A stretch of 7,001 bases of DNA from an uncultured Akkermansia sp. (GTDB lineage Bacteria > Verrucomicrobiota > Verrucomicrobiia > Verrucomicrobiales > Akkermansiaceae), in assembly GCA_900766865.1 (NCBI GenBank), contig CAAFXA010000297.1, positions 1 through 7,001 on the forward strand, in the 5' to 3' direction. The position numbers were made by a program, and so were the translations under genes. Under the pieces are notes generated by a model. The model did no database searches. It was not told the DNA's origin and was given only the letters and a program-made list of their open reading frames with translations. Position 1 is the first letter of the stretch. The number at the start of each line of letters is the position of its first letter. This document shows positions 1 to 5,799 of the stretch, in pieces.

Positions 1-336
1 CGGCACGGCGGCCTTAATAGCTGCGATAGCCCGGGGAACCACGCCATCCGGATTCCAGGCCTCGGTACCGGCCGCATCCTTTTTCTCCTCTGGCACCACA
101 GCAAACAAATCCACACAGGGAATCCCCAGCTCATACAGGCGACGGCACTCGGCTGCAATATCTGCCACGCACCAGCGAGTGCAGCCCGGGAGAGACGCTA
201 TCGGGCTATTCTCCTCTCCCTCCTGTACGAACATAGGATATATGAGGTTGGCGGCAGAAAGCGTAGTCTCCCGCATCAGCCCGCGCATGGCGGCTGATTT
301 ACGGTTACGGCGGGGGCGAATGGGTAAATCCATCAT
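1..336 (-). CDS. hemB: Porphobilinogen synthase (delta-aminolevulinic acid dehydratase), N-terminal part
   Basis: This is the first 112 codons of HemB; the gene continues past the left edge. HemB condenses two 5-aminolevulinate molecules into porphobilinogen, the first common pyrrole of heme and other tetrapyrroles, in the cytoplasm. Reading the minus strand from position 336 gives an open frame that starts MMDLPIRPRRNRKS. It then shows the family's N-terminal pattern: an R-P-R-R-x-R-K-S arm, RETTLSAANLIYPMFVQEGE, a S-L-P-G-C turn, a helix ending ELGIPCVDLFAV, then VPEEKKDAAGTEAWNPDGVV and a further helix. The active-site lysines and the metal site lie in the missing C-terminal two thirds, so they cannot be judged. 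Two adjacent ATG codons (336 and 333) can start it; a GGTGG stretch just upstream suits the second slightly better. It is transcribed divergently from rsmA. Identity is near certain from the motif order; the exact start is not. Confidence 0.95.
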   Translation of the reverse strand, partial: MMDLPIRPRRNRKSAAMRGLMRETTLSAANLIYPMFVQEGEENSPIASLPGCTRWCVADIAAECRRLYELGIPCVDLFAVVPEEKKDAAGTEAWNPDGVVPRAIAAIKAAVP

Positions 337-345
337 AACACCACC

Positions 346-374
346 AGCATACCACCAACAGCCGGAATTGTAAA
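346..374 (-). promoter_or_regulatory. Predicted hemB promoter
   Basis: On the minus strand a -35 element TTTACA (positions 374-369) is followed after 17 bases by TATGCT (351-346) as -10. This is a sigma70-like arrangement. The -10 ends 9 bases before the ATG at 336, so a normal start site would give an almost leaderless hemB mRNA. This is inferred from sequence match only; the -10 agrees at 4 of 6 bases. Confidence 0.4.
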
Positions 375-407
375 GCACCAGATATTGCCTTTGCATGAAT
401 ATATGAC

Positions 408-436
408 TTGCCTTTCCGGCACAGGAGAGATACAAT
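408..436 (+). promoter_or_regulatory. Predicted rsmA promoter
   Basis: A -35 element TTGCCT (408-413) is followed by a 17-base spacer and a good -10, TACAAT (431-436). The start codon at 446 lies only 9 bases after the -10, so transcription would begin within a few bases of the ATG. An AGGAGAG stretch at 423-429 resembles a Shine-Dalgarno sequence. It lies 16 bases from the ATG, inside the promoter spacer, so it would not be in a transcript made from this promoter. Confidence 0.45.
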
Positions 437-445
437 AGCCCTTCC

Positions 446-1795
446 ATGAACGCGAGCCAGATTCACCAGGTACTAGATAACTTCTCCGTAACCCCCTCCA
501 AATCTCTCGGGCAGAATTTTCTTATCGACGAAAACATCGCCCGCTGGATTGTAAGCCAGCTCGAAATCGGCCCGGAGGATTGCGTGGTAGAAGTAGGCCC
601 GGGTACCGGTGCTCTGACCGAACACATGGCGCCACTGTGCCGCAAGCTAATCCTTGTGGAGTTTGATTCCCGCCTGGCAGAATACCAGCGCACCCGCTGG
701 GCAGATACCCCCCATGTGGAAGTACACCATGCAGACGGCGCTTCCTGGGACCCTCGCAGACTCTTTGCGGAACAGCCGGTTAAGTTTATGGGAAATCTAC
801 CCTACTCTGCAGGTGGTGCCATCCTGGCCAATTTCCTTACCTCCCCCTGCGCCTGCAGTCGTGCCGTTGTCATGTTGCAGAAGGAGTTCATCGACCGCAT
901 ACTGGCAAAACCGGGAGACGATGCTTACGGGCTGCTCTCCCTGCGCATCCAGATGGACTGGGTACCCCGTGCCCTCAAGACAGTACCGCCAGAGGCATTC
1001 TCCCCCCGCCCCAAGATAGACTCCACTGTCATGCTGCTCACGCCGCGTAATCCGCGGGAGCTGCCCCCATACGACCACCGCCTCATGGACGAACTGATGC
1101 GCCGTTGCTTTGCACAGCGCCGCAAGCAGATGCACAAACAGCTGCCGGCCTCTCCACCCTGGGCCGAGGTGGCATCCGCTGTCGGAATCTCCCCCACGGC
1201 TCGCCCGGAAGAACTGGGGCTGCAACAGTGGGTCGACCTGACCCGTGTATACGATGCTCACCCGCTGGCTGATGTGGCGCAGAAACAAGAGGAAATCTTT
1301 GACATAGCGAACGTGGCCGATGAAACAATCGGCCAGGCGACCCGGGCAGAGGTGCACGAAAAAAATCTCATCCACCGCGCCGTTCACATACTGGTATTCA
1401 ATAAAAACCGTGATTGCCTGCTACAGAAACGCTCCCATCTCAAAGACCGTCATCCCGGCGTTTGGGATTCCTCTGCTGCCGGGCACCTTGATGCGGGGGA
1501 AGATTATGAAGCCGCAGCCCGCCGCGAGTTGCAGGAGGAGCTTGGCATCACAGACACACCGCTTATCCCCATAGGCAAGCTCCCCCCTTCTCCGGCAACC
1601 GGTTATGAGCACGTTATGGTTTATGCTGCTGTTCAGGATGGTCGTGTATCCTTCCCCGCTGCAGAAATAGAAGGTGTACTACCCTTCCCGGCCGCTCTTA
1701 TTGATTCTTGGCTGCAGCGCCGCCCTCAGGACTTTGCAAATGCCTTCCCCCTTTGCTGGCAACTTGTCCGCGACATGATGATAACACAGAGTTGA
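446..1795 (+). CDS. rsmA: RsmA (KsgA) 16S rRNA dimethyladenosine transferase fused to a C-terminal Nudix hydrolase
   Basis: A 449-residue two-domain protein. Residues 1 to about 268 are RsmA, which dimethylates two adjacent adenines near the 3' end of 16S rRNA during late small-subunit assembly. Visible marks are SLGQNFL (20-26), the SAM-binding VVEVGPGTGALT (47-58), acidic E72 in VEFD, the catalytic-loop NLPY (117-120), LQKE (144-147), FSPRPKIDS (185-193) and the C-terminal QRRK (224-227) and RPEELGL segments. After a linker of about 25 residues, residues 295-449 form a Nudix domain. It has an HRAVHILVFN strand, LLQKRSHLKDRHPGVWDSSA and a Nudix box matching GX5EX7REUXEEXGU exactly (346-368), so all metal-binding glutamates are present. 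The Nudix part resembles the YfcD/isopentenyl-diphosphate-isomerase-like branch, substrate unknown. Usual RsmA is about 260-290 residues, so this is a true extension in one uninterrupted frame. The start fits the family N-terminus; no in-frame alternative lies just upstream. Confidence 0.93.
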   Translation: MNASQIHQVLDNFSVTPSKSLGQNFLIDENIARWIVSQLEIGPEDCVVEVGPGTGALTEHMAPLCRKLILVEFDSRLAEYQRTRWADTPHVEVHHADGASWDPRRLFAEQPVKFMGNLPYSAGGAILANFLTSPCACSRAVVMLQKEFIDRILAKPGDDAYGLLSLRIQMDWVPRALKTVPPEAFSPRPKIDSTVMLLTPRNPRELPPYDHRLMDELMRRCFAQRRKQMHKQLPASPPWAEVASAVGISPTARPEELGLQQWVDLTRVYDAHPLADVAQKQEEIFDIANVADETIGQATRAEVHEKNLIHRAVHILVFNKNRDCLLQKRSHLKDRHPGVWDSSAAGHLDAGEDYEAAARRELQEELGITDTPLIPIGKLPPSPATGYEHVMVYAAVQDGRVSFPAAEIEGVLPFPAALIDSWLQRRPQDFANAFPLCWQLVRDMMITQS

Positions 1796-1811
1796 TTTTT
1801 TGTTATTTTTT
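1781..1811 (+). terminator. Possible weak terminator after rsmA
   Basis: ATAACA (1781-1786) at the end of the coding region can pair with TGTTAT (1801-1806), and a run of six T follows (1806-1811). The stem is short and all but one pair on each side is A-T, so this is a weak candidate. The T-rich tract also overlaps the start of the next promoter region. Confidence 0.25.
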
Positions 1812-1813
1812 GC

Positions 1814-1842
1814 TTGCAATTTCATAAAAAACATGTTATAAC
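1814..1842 (+). promoter_or_regulatory. Predicted promoter of the AP2-like small gene
   Basis: TTGCAA (1814-1819) and TATAAC (1837-1842) are separated by exactly 17 bases in an AT-rich gap between genes. Transcription would start near 1849, giving a leader of about 23 bases before the ATG at 1872. This is the best-looking sigma70-type promoter in the window. It implies the small gene is expressed separately from rsmA. Confidence 0.55.
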
Positions 1843-1871
1843 TCGCTCAGATTAACAAGTTTTATATAAAC

Positions 1872-2126
1872 ATGAGAGCAAAAAACATCTCTCGCTATAC
1901 ATACAAAAAAACAGCTTTCCAGGGATGGCGTCTTGCGCTGCGCAGACAGGGCAAACAATTCGTCAAGTATTTTGCTGACCGCCAGTACGAAGACAGTACC
2001 GCTGCTTTCAAGGCAGCGGTGGCACTTCGCAATGAAATCCTTAAAGAGTTAAAGAAAGGCACCGAGCCCTCTATTGTCTTTGAATCTGCTCAGGAGCTGA
2101 TTAAGAACCAGAAACAGCAGGGCTGA
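1872..2126 (+). CDS. Small AP2/ERF-like DNA-binding protein
   Basis: An 84-residue basic protein. The N-terminal 60 residues look like a bacterial AP2/ERF-type fold. There is an aromatic/basic beta section with ISRYTYKKTAFQGWRLALRR (6-25), where GWR (18-20) is the typical central strand, then GKQFVKYFADRQYED (27-41). A predicted amphipathic helix follows (about 42-61), containing AAFKAAVALRNEILKEL. This matches the AP2 plan of three strands packed on one helix, which binds DNA in plant ERF factors and in integrases. The tail (62-84) is charged and glutamine-rich. It is too short to carry any other domain, so it may be a stand-alone DNA-binding or nucleoid-type protein; its target is unknown. 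No strong Shine-Dalgarno precedes the ATG. Its last 26 bases overlap the 3' end of the converging TIGR03790-like gene. The AP2 assignment is from pattern recognition only; that the gene is real is supported by its promoter and terminator. Confidence 0.72.
   Translation: MRAKNISRYTYKKTAFQGWRLALRRQGKQFVKYFADRQYEDSTAAFKAAVALRNEILKELKKGTEPSIVFESAQELIKNQKQQG
1998..2020. repeat. Intragenic hairpin within the AP2-like gene
   Basis: ACCGCTGC (1998-2005) and GCAGCGGT (2013-2020) form a perfect 8-bp inverted repeat around a seven-base loop. In the minus-strand RNA it would lie about 80 bases after the TIGR03790-like stop codon, where that gene's transcript could end. No U-tract follows on either strand, so it is not a standard terminator and may be chance within coding sequence. 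Confidence 0.3.
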
Positions 2127-3660
2127 CTTTAGTCGATTTTTGTTGATGAGACTTCTTTGCCTCCGGCGAAGAAGTCTTCTCTTTTGCCGGGCGAATAATA
2201 GACTCCGCTATTTTGCGGATTGCAGGCAGATAAGGAGATTGAGACGACTCCTCCAGCAAAGCCTGTATACCAACCTCAGCCAGCTCTTGCTGACCGGCTG
2301 CAGCATGAGCCATTAACTGGCATAAATGGTTGCGCAACTTATCGCGGCCGGCGCCGGATTTACTGCGAGCCACTTTAAAATACTCTACTGCAACGAGATA
2401 CTGTTTTTTCTCCACGCAATAGTGTGCATACATCTCTGCCCACAGAGCCCCATGAACAGTCGGCAACTGCTGTTCCACGGCAGCCTGGAGGTTCCCCCGC
2501 CCGGCCGCCAACTGCTGCCAGCGGGAGAACGGACTGTTTACTACAGCTCCGTTTCTGTTACCAAAGGGGCGGTAAAGCGGGTCCCCCAGCACAATTCCCT
2601 GCCAGGATACCACCGGCGTGGCCAGTAAGGCGGCCTCTCCAACTTGCATTCCCTTCAGGAGATTCTTGTAAAAAATATCGTAATTCAGACACGCACCCAG
2701 ATAAGGTTCTGCCACATTACCAGCCGTCACACAAGCACCACGCTTCAACAGGGCGGATACCCAGCTCTGTCCATCATACAGGCTGGTAGCGCTGAAGGAG
2801 TGTAAATGGCAAGCCACAGCTCCGTCTGCCAAGTGAAAATCTGCCGGAGCCATGCGCCCAAATGGCCCATTGGCAGGATTGGCATACCATCCAAAATACA
2901 CGGCAACATCCTCCATCAAAGGGAAAGCATCGGGCAGCGTATTTCGCGTATTTTCGCAGAAGAGGGGAAAATGTTGCGCACGGGCAAGTTCGGCAACCCG
3001 AGCCAACATATCATCACCTTCTTTATACGGGCCTCCGTTGTCCACTACAGTCCAGCCAGAAAGCCCCTGCTTTTCCACCTGGGCAGGAAGATTTATCATT
3101 CGATATACAGAAGCTTCATCCGGCCCATCGATGCGGCATACCATCAGCACTGGCTGCTGAGAGAACTTTTCCGGCATTTCCTTATTGTACAGCGGGTTAC
3201 GCCCCATTCCCCGAATTGGGAAACGAGCGCCCAGCAATGCCAGCTCAGAATCCACGGCAGCTTCTGTGCGATGCTGCCCCGTACCCACAGGGCGGCCATC
3301 CCTCTGCTCTTCGCGCACGCGCAACGGCAAATCCGGCATCAGTACCATTGCACGTATCGGCAATCTCCCATTGCGAGGCCCACTCGGCCAGCACAGGCCT
3401 CTCTGCCGCCCCTGCAGCAGCAAGGGACGCTCGATAGCCGCGTGATATTCCTCCCGCGTCACATCCCCGCGTTTCACTCCGAACAAAGGCATCAGATGCT
3501 CGGAGGGAATTCCTCGCACCTCACAGTAGCGCACAGCCGCAGCCTTGCTCAGCTCAGACTCTGCATTGTACACAACCACAACGTCCATGGGGCTTATACC
3601 CCATACGCCCCCGCACAGCACAAACAACAGATAAATAAGCCTCATCATAACACGCTGCAT
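2101..3660 (-). CDS. Exported protein of unknown function resembling the TIGR03790 family
   Basis: A 519-residue protein with an N-terminal signal sequence: MQRVMMRL, then a hydrophobic core IYLLFVLCGGVWG, then a mature part opening MDVVVVYNAES. I recognise the conserved blocks of TIGR03790, a family without known function: RIDGP (176-180), YFGWY (255-259), HLHSFSA (285-291), GNVAEPYL (314-321) and SWQGIVLGDPLYRPF (352-366). Histidines, aspartates and arginines in these blocks could form an active site, but no catalytic assignment is justified. Residues about 405-470 are helical and TPR-like. The tail (490-519) is Lys/Ser-rich and low in complexity. The frame is open up to a possible ATG at 3705, but that would translate part of an inverted repeat, so I prefer the ATG at 3660; ATGs at 3648 and 3645 are also possible. 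The cysteine after LFVL is a poor lipobox. It lies downstream of the oadA-like gene on the same strand. Confidence 0.82.
   Translation of the reverse strand: MQRVMMRLIYLLFVLCGGVWGISPMDVVVVYNAESELSKAAAVRYCEVRGIPSEHLMPLFGVKRGDVTREEYHAAIERPLLLQGRQRGLCWPSGPRNGRLPIRAMVLMPDLPLRVREEQRDGRPVGTGQHRTEAAVDSELALLGARFPIRGMGRNPLYNKEMPEKFSQQPVLMVCRIDGPDEASVYRMINLPAQVEKQGLSGWTVVDNGGPYKEGDDMLARVAELARAQHFPLFCENTRNTLPDAFPLMEDVAVYFGWYANPANGPFGRMAPADFHLADGAVACHLHSFSATSLYDGQSWVSALLKRGACVTAGNVAEPYLGACLNYDIFYKNLLKGMQVGEAALLATPVVSWQGIVLGDPLYRPFGNRNGAVVNSPFSRWQQLAAGRGNLQAAVEQQLPTVHGALWAEMYAHYCVEKKQYLVAVEYFKVARSKSGAGRDKLRNHLCQLMAHAAAGQQELAEVGIQALLEESSQSPYLPAIRKIAESIIRPAKEKTSSPEAKKSHQQKSTKVSPAVSGS
2149..2185 (+). terminator. 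Rho-independent terminator of the AP2-like gene
   Basis: AGACTTCTTTGCC (2149-2161) pairs with GGCGAAGAAGTCT (2165-2177) across a three-base loop. That is 13 pairs, one of them a U-G wobble in the plus-strand RNA. TCTCTTTT (2178-2185) follows as the U-tract. It lies 22 bases after the AP2-like stop codon and inside the coding sequence of the converging gene. In the opposite RNA the wobble becomes an A-C mismatch and no U-tract follows, so it should act mainly on the plus strand. Confidence 0.65.
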
Positions 3661-3668
3661 ATACAAGA

Positions 3669-3725
3669 CGAAGGACGAAATCCGAAGGCGCGTTTGCAAG
3701 CACAACCTTCGTATTTCGTCCTTCG
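3669..3725. repeat. 20-bp inverted repeat built of CGAAGG/CGAAAT units
   Basis: The left arm (3669-3688) and right arm (3706-3725) are reverse complements at 19 of 20 positions, with a 17-base loop. Each arm is itself made of repeating short units: CGAAGGA, CGAAAT, CGAAGG. It fills most of the gap between the oadA-like stop (3742) and the TIGR03790-like start (3660). There is no U-tract on either side, so it is not a standard Rho-independent terminator. It could be a REP-like extragenic palindrome, a processing or mRNA-stability site for an oadA-TIGR03790 transcript, or a remnant of a short inverted-repeat element. Confidence 0.75.
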
Positions 3726-3741
3726 AGCTTCTATAGACTTA

Positions 3742-5235
3742 TTACTTCTCCTCGATGTGCACGTCGTACACGCGGCCCATGATGTTGAGCTTCATGTCGC
3801 GGCCGGAGATAGCGGCGGATACGCCCACTGTGGAAAGAGCGGTGGGAGCACCGTAGTTCTCCTGCTTCTTCACCGTTACAGGCTCGGGACGCTTGCCGGC
3901 ATAGTAATCCTCCAGCTGCTGCGGGAACATAGCATAAATCACGCAATTCTCATCCGTAGCGGGAATATTCTTGGCGGTAAGCTTGTCGCGAAGGTCCTGC
4001 ATACCGGGCTTAATCAGGTCAGCGGGGCGGCAGGTGATGGGCTGCTTGCCGGAGCGCTTGGCACACTCAGCCTGCAGCTCGGGATCCACGGGAGCGGGGG
4101 TATGGCCATAGTAGCCCAGAGCCACGTCCATGGTCTGCGGGGTAATCTGCTTCCAGCGACCGAACTTCACGTTGAAGGCAGCCTGAGAACCCACAATCTG
4201 AGAAGTGGGAGTTACAAGCGTAATCCTCCCCAGAGCCTTATTCACCAAAGGAATCTCGGCCATCACTTCATCAAACTTGTCCATGATGTTCAGTTCCTTC
4301 AGCTGGTTGCGGAAGTTGGAAAGCATACCACCGGGCACCTGGTAGAGCAGAGTGGCGCTGTCCACAATCTCGTTCTTGTGGCTGGTGAAGCGGCCCAGGC
4401 TCTCATAGATGGGCTGAAGCATACCGGAAATCTTGGTGAGCTTCTCGGTGAAATCATCGGCCACCTCGGGGCAACGCTCGTACCCCTTCAGCAGAGCAAG
4501 CATGCGCATGCAGTCGGGCTGAGCCGTACCATTGGCGAAAGGTGCGATAGAGCAATCCACAGCGTCAGCACCTGCATTGATACCTGCTACATAGGAGCCG
4601 GCACCCAGACCAGCAGTATCGTGCGTGTGAATCCACACCGGCAGGTTGGTGCTCTTCTTGATGGCCTCCACCAGAGCAGCGGTCTCGCTCGGGGGAATAA
4701 GGCCGGCCATATCCTTAATCACAATGCCATCTGCACCCATCTCGGCAATCTTCTTACCCAGGTTGGCGAAGTACTCCAGGTTATGCACCGGGGAGGTTGT
4801 ATAGCAAATGGTACCATGAGCGGTAGCACCTGCCTCCTTTGCGGCACGGATGGAAGTACGCATGTTCTCCGGGTCATTCAGACAGTCGAAGATACGGAAG
4901 ATGTTCATGCCATGCTTGGCGCTCGTCTTCACGAAGGCCTCCACCACGTCATCAGCGTAGTTGGTATAGCCCACCATGTTCTGACCACGCAGAAGCATCA
5001 TGTGCGGAGTCTTGGGAGCCAGTTTCTTAAGCGTGTCAAGGCGGTCGAAAGGCAGCTCACCCAGGAAGCGAAGACCGGAGTCAATCGTAGCACCACCCCA
5101 GGTTTCCAGAGCAGAGAAGCCCATAGTGTCCAGAATGGGGGCAATTTCGAGCATCTGCTCGGTTGCCATACGTGTGGCGGCCAGCGACTGGTGACCGTCG
5201 CGGAGTACTGTGCAGTTGAATGTTGCAGGTTTCAT
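3742..5235 (-). CDS. oadA: Biotin-dependent carboxyltransferase subunit (oxaloacetate decarboxylase alpha / pyruvate carboxylase subunit B type), without biotinyl domain
   Basis: A 497-residue TIM-barrel carboxyltransferase. Such subunits move CO2 between carboxybiotin and pyruvate/oxaloacetate, either in Na+-pumping oxaloacetate decarboxylase or in split pyruvate carboxylase. Visible marks are LRDGHQSLAATRM (11-23) with metal ligand D13, RIFDCLND (114-121), IVIKDMAGLIPP (171-182) with K174 at the site of the carbamylated lysine, HTHDTAG (203-209) with metal ligands H203 and H205, and VPGGMLSNF (301-309). The C-terminal half carries the PYC/OadA conserved region, including SQIVGSQAAFNV. The protein stops after MGRVYDVHIEEK, where full-length homologues continue into a biotinyl domain with a KM motif; none is present. 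A separate biotin carrier must therefore be encoded elsewhere. The ATG at 5235 begins the conserved MKPATFNCTVLRD; a longer TTG start at 5301 would add only unconserved residues. Decarboxylase versus pyruvate carboxylase cannot be settled without the partner genes, so the symbol is provisional. Confidence 0.88.
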   Translation of the reverse strand: MKPATFNCTVLRDGHQSLAATRMATEQMLEIAPILDTMGFSALETWGGATIDSGLRFLGELPFDRLDTLKKLAPKTPHMMLLRGQNMVGYTNYADDVVEAFVKTSAKHGMNIFRIFDCLNDPENMRTSIRAAKEAGATAHGTICYTTSPVHNLEYFANLGKKIAEMGADGIVIKDMAGLIPPSETAALVEAIKKSTNLPVWIHTHDTAGLGAGSYVAGINAGADAVDCSIAPFANGTAQPDCMRMLALLKGYERCPEVADDFTEKLTKISGMLQPIYESLGRFTSHKNEIVDSATLLYQVPGGMLSNFRNQLKELNIMDKFDEVMAEIPLVNKALGRITLVTPTSQIVGSQAAFNVKFGRWKQITPQTMDVALGYYGHTPAPVDPELQAECAKRSGKQPITCRPADLIKPGMQDLRDKLTAKNIPATDENCVIYAMFPQQLEDYYAGKRPEPVTVKKQENYGAPTALSTVGVSAAISGRDMKLNIMGRVYDVHIEEK

Positions 5236-5284
5236 GATGGTATAAAAAGCTACAGGGTACAGCGCACCCCTCTTTGTTGGTGAT

Positions 5285-5314
5285 AGACTACCACACAACA
5301 ACCCCTTGCGTCAA
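5285..5314 (-). promoter_or_regulatory. Predicted promoter of the oadA-like gene
   Basis: On the minus strand TTGACG (5314-5309) is followed by an 18-base spacer and TAGTCT (5290-5285). The -35 is good and the -10 is weak. Transcription would start near 5278, giving a leader of about 43 bases before the ATG at 5235. It lies just after the terminator of rplT, which suggests that the oadA-like gene has its own promoter. Confidence 0.4.
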
Positions 5315-5348
5315 GCAAAATCACCTTTGAAATTGTGATTTGGCAGAT

Positions 5349-5383
5349 AAAAAAATTGGGGCTCTGCTGTTGAGCAGAGCCCC
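5349..5383 (-). terminator. Rho-independent terminator of rpmI-rplT
   Basis: In the minus-strand RNA, GGGGCTCTGCT (5383-5373) pairs perfectly with AGCAGAGCCCC (5368-5358) across a four-base loop. The 11-bp GC-rich stem is followed by two A and then seven U (5355-5349). It begins 32 bases after the rplT stop codon. This is a textbook intrinsic terminator and separates the ribosomal operon from the oadA-like gene. Confidence 0.95.
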
Positions 5384-5415
5384 GGTTAAATGTGTGTGTC
5401 TTGGATTCGACTTCC

Positions 5416-5799
5416 TTATGCCTTGAGAGCAGCACCCTCCTTGGCGTCGATTGCCTTCTTGGCCAGTTCGAAAACAGCCTTGAATGCCTCGGGGTTGGCA
5501 ACAGCCAGCTCGGCGAGGGACTTGCGGTCCAGATCAACGTTGGCGGCCTTCAGACCCTCCATGAAACGAGAGTATGTAAGACCGAGGGGACGCACGGCGG
5601 CGGAGATACGAGCGGTCCACAGACGACGGAATTGACCCTTCCTCTTCTTGCGGTCGCGGTACTCATACTGCCATGCTTTGTAAACAGCATCCTTAGCGTA
5701 ACGGAAGAGCTTGCTGCGGAAACCGCGGAAGCCCTTGGCGCGAAGCAGGATGCGCTTGCGGCGGGCGCGAGAAGCCGGCCCATTTGTAGCACGTGCCAT
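5416..5799 (-). CDS. rplT: 50S ribosomal protein L20
   Basis: A 127-residue basic protein that binds 23S rRNA early in large-subunit assembly. The family pattern is clear: an Arg-rich N-terminal arm with ASRARRKRILLRAKGFRG (9-26), a long helix with FRYAKDAVYKAWQYEYRDR, the RRLWTARISAA segment, then the globular C-terminus with GLTYSRFMEGLKAANVDLDRKSLAELA. The opening MARATNGPASRARRKR differs from the proteobacterial form and recalls Verrucomicrobiota and relatives. It is about ten residues longer than the usual 117-119, mostly an Ala/Lys-rich tail. In many bacteria L20 also represses its own operon by binding mRNA structures that mimic its rRNA site. It follows rpmI after an unusually long structured gap and has no Shine-Dalgarno close to its ATG. 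Confidence 0.97.
   Translation of the reverse strand: MARATNGPASRARRKRILLRAKGFRGFRSKLFRYAKDAVYKAWQYEYRDRKKRKGQFRRLWTARISAAVRPLGLTYSRFMEGLKAANVDLDRKSLAELAVANPEAFKAVFELAKKAIDAKEGAALKA

Noticed and set aside
797..1387. A 196-residue minus-strand open frame within rsmA
   Set aside because: It lies antisense to the conserved RsmA domain, has no recognisable motif and no start signals.
3661..3705. A longer N-terminus for the TIGR03790-like protein starting at 3705
   Set aside because: It would translate one arm of the inverted repeat and place 15 unconserved residues ahead of a good signal peptide. The ATG at 3660 is more plausible.
2806..5283. An 825-residue open frame on the plus strand, antisense to the TIGR03790-like and oadA-like genes
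   Set aside because: It runs across two well-supported minus-strand genes and the palindrome between them. Its translation is rich in His, Ser and Arg with no recognisable domain. It is a by-product of codon bias on the opposite strand.
5236..5301. A 22-residue N-terminal extension of the oadA-like protein from a TTG codon
   Set aside because: The extension overlaps the predicted -10 region and lacks family similarity. The ATG at 5235 begins exactly at the conserved start of the domain.
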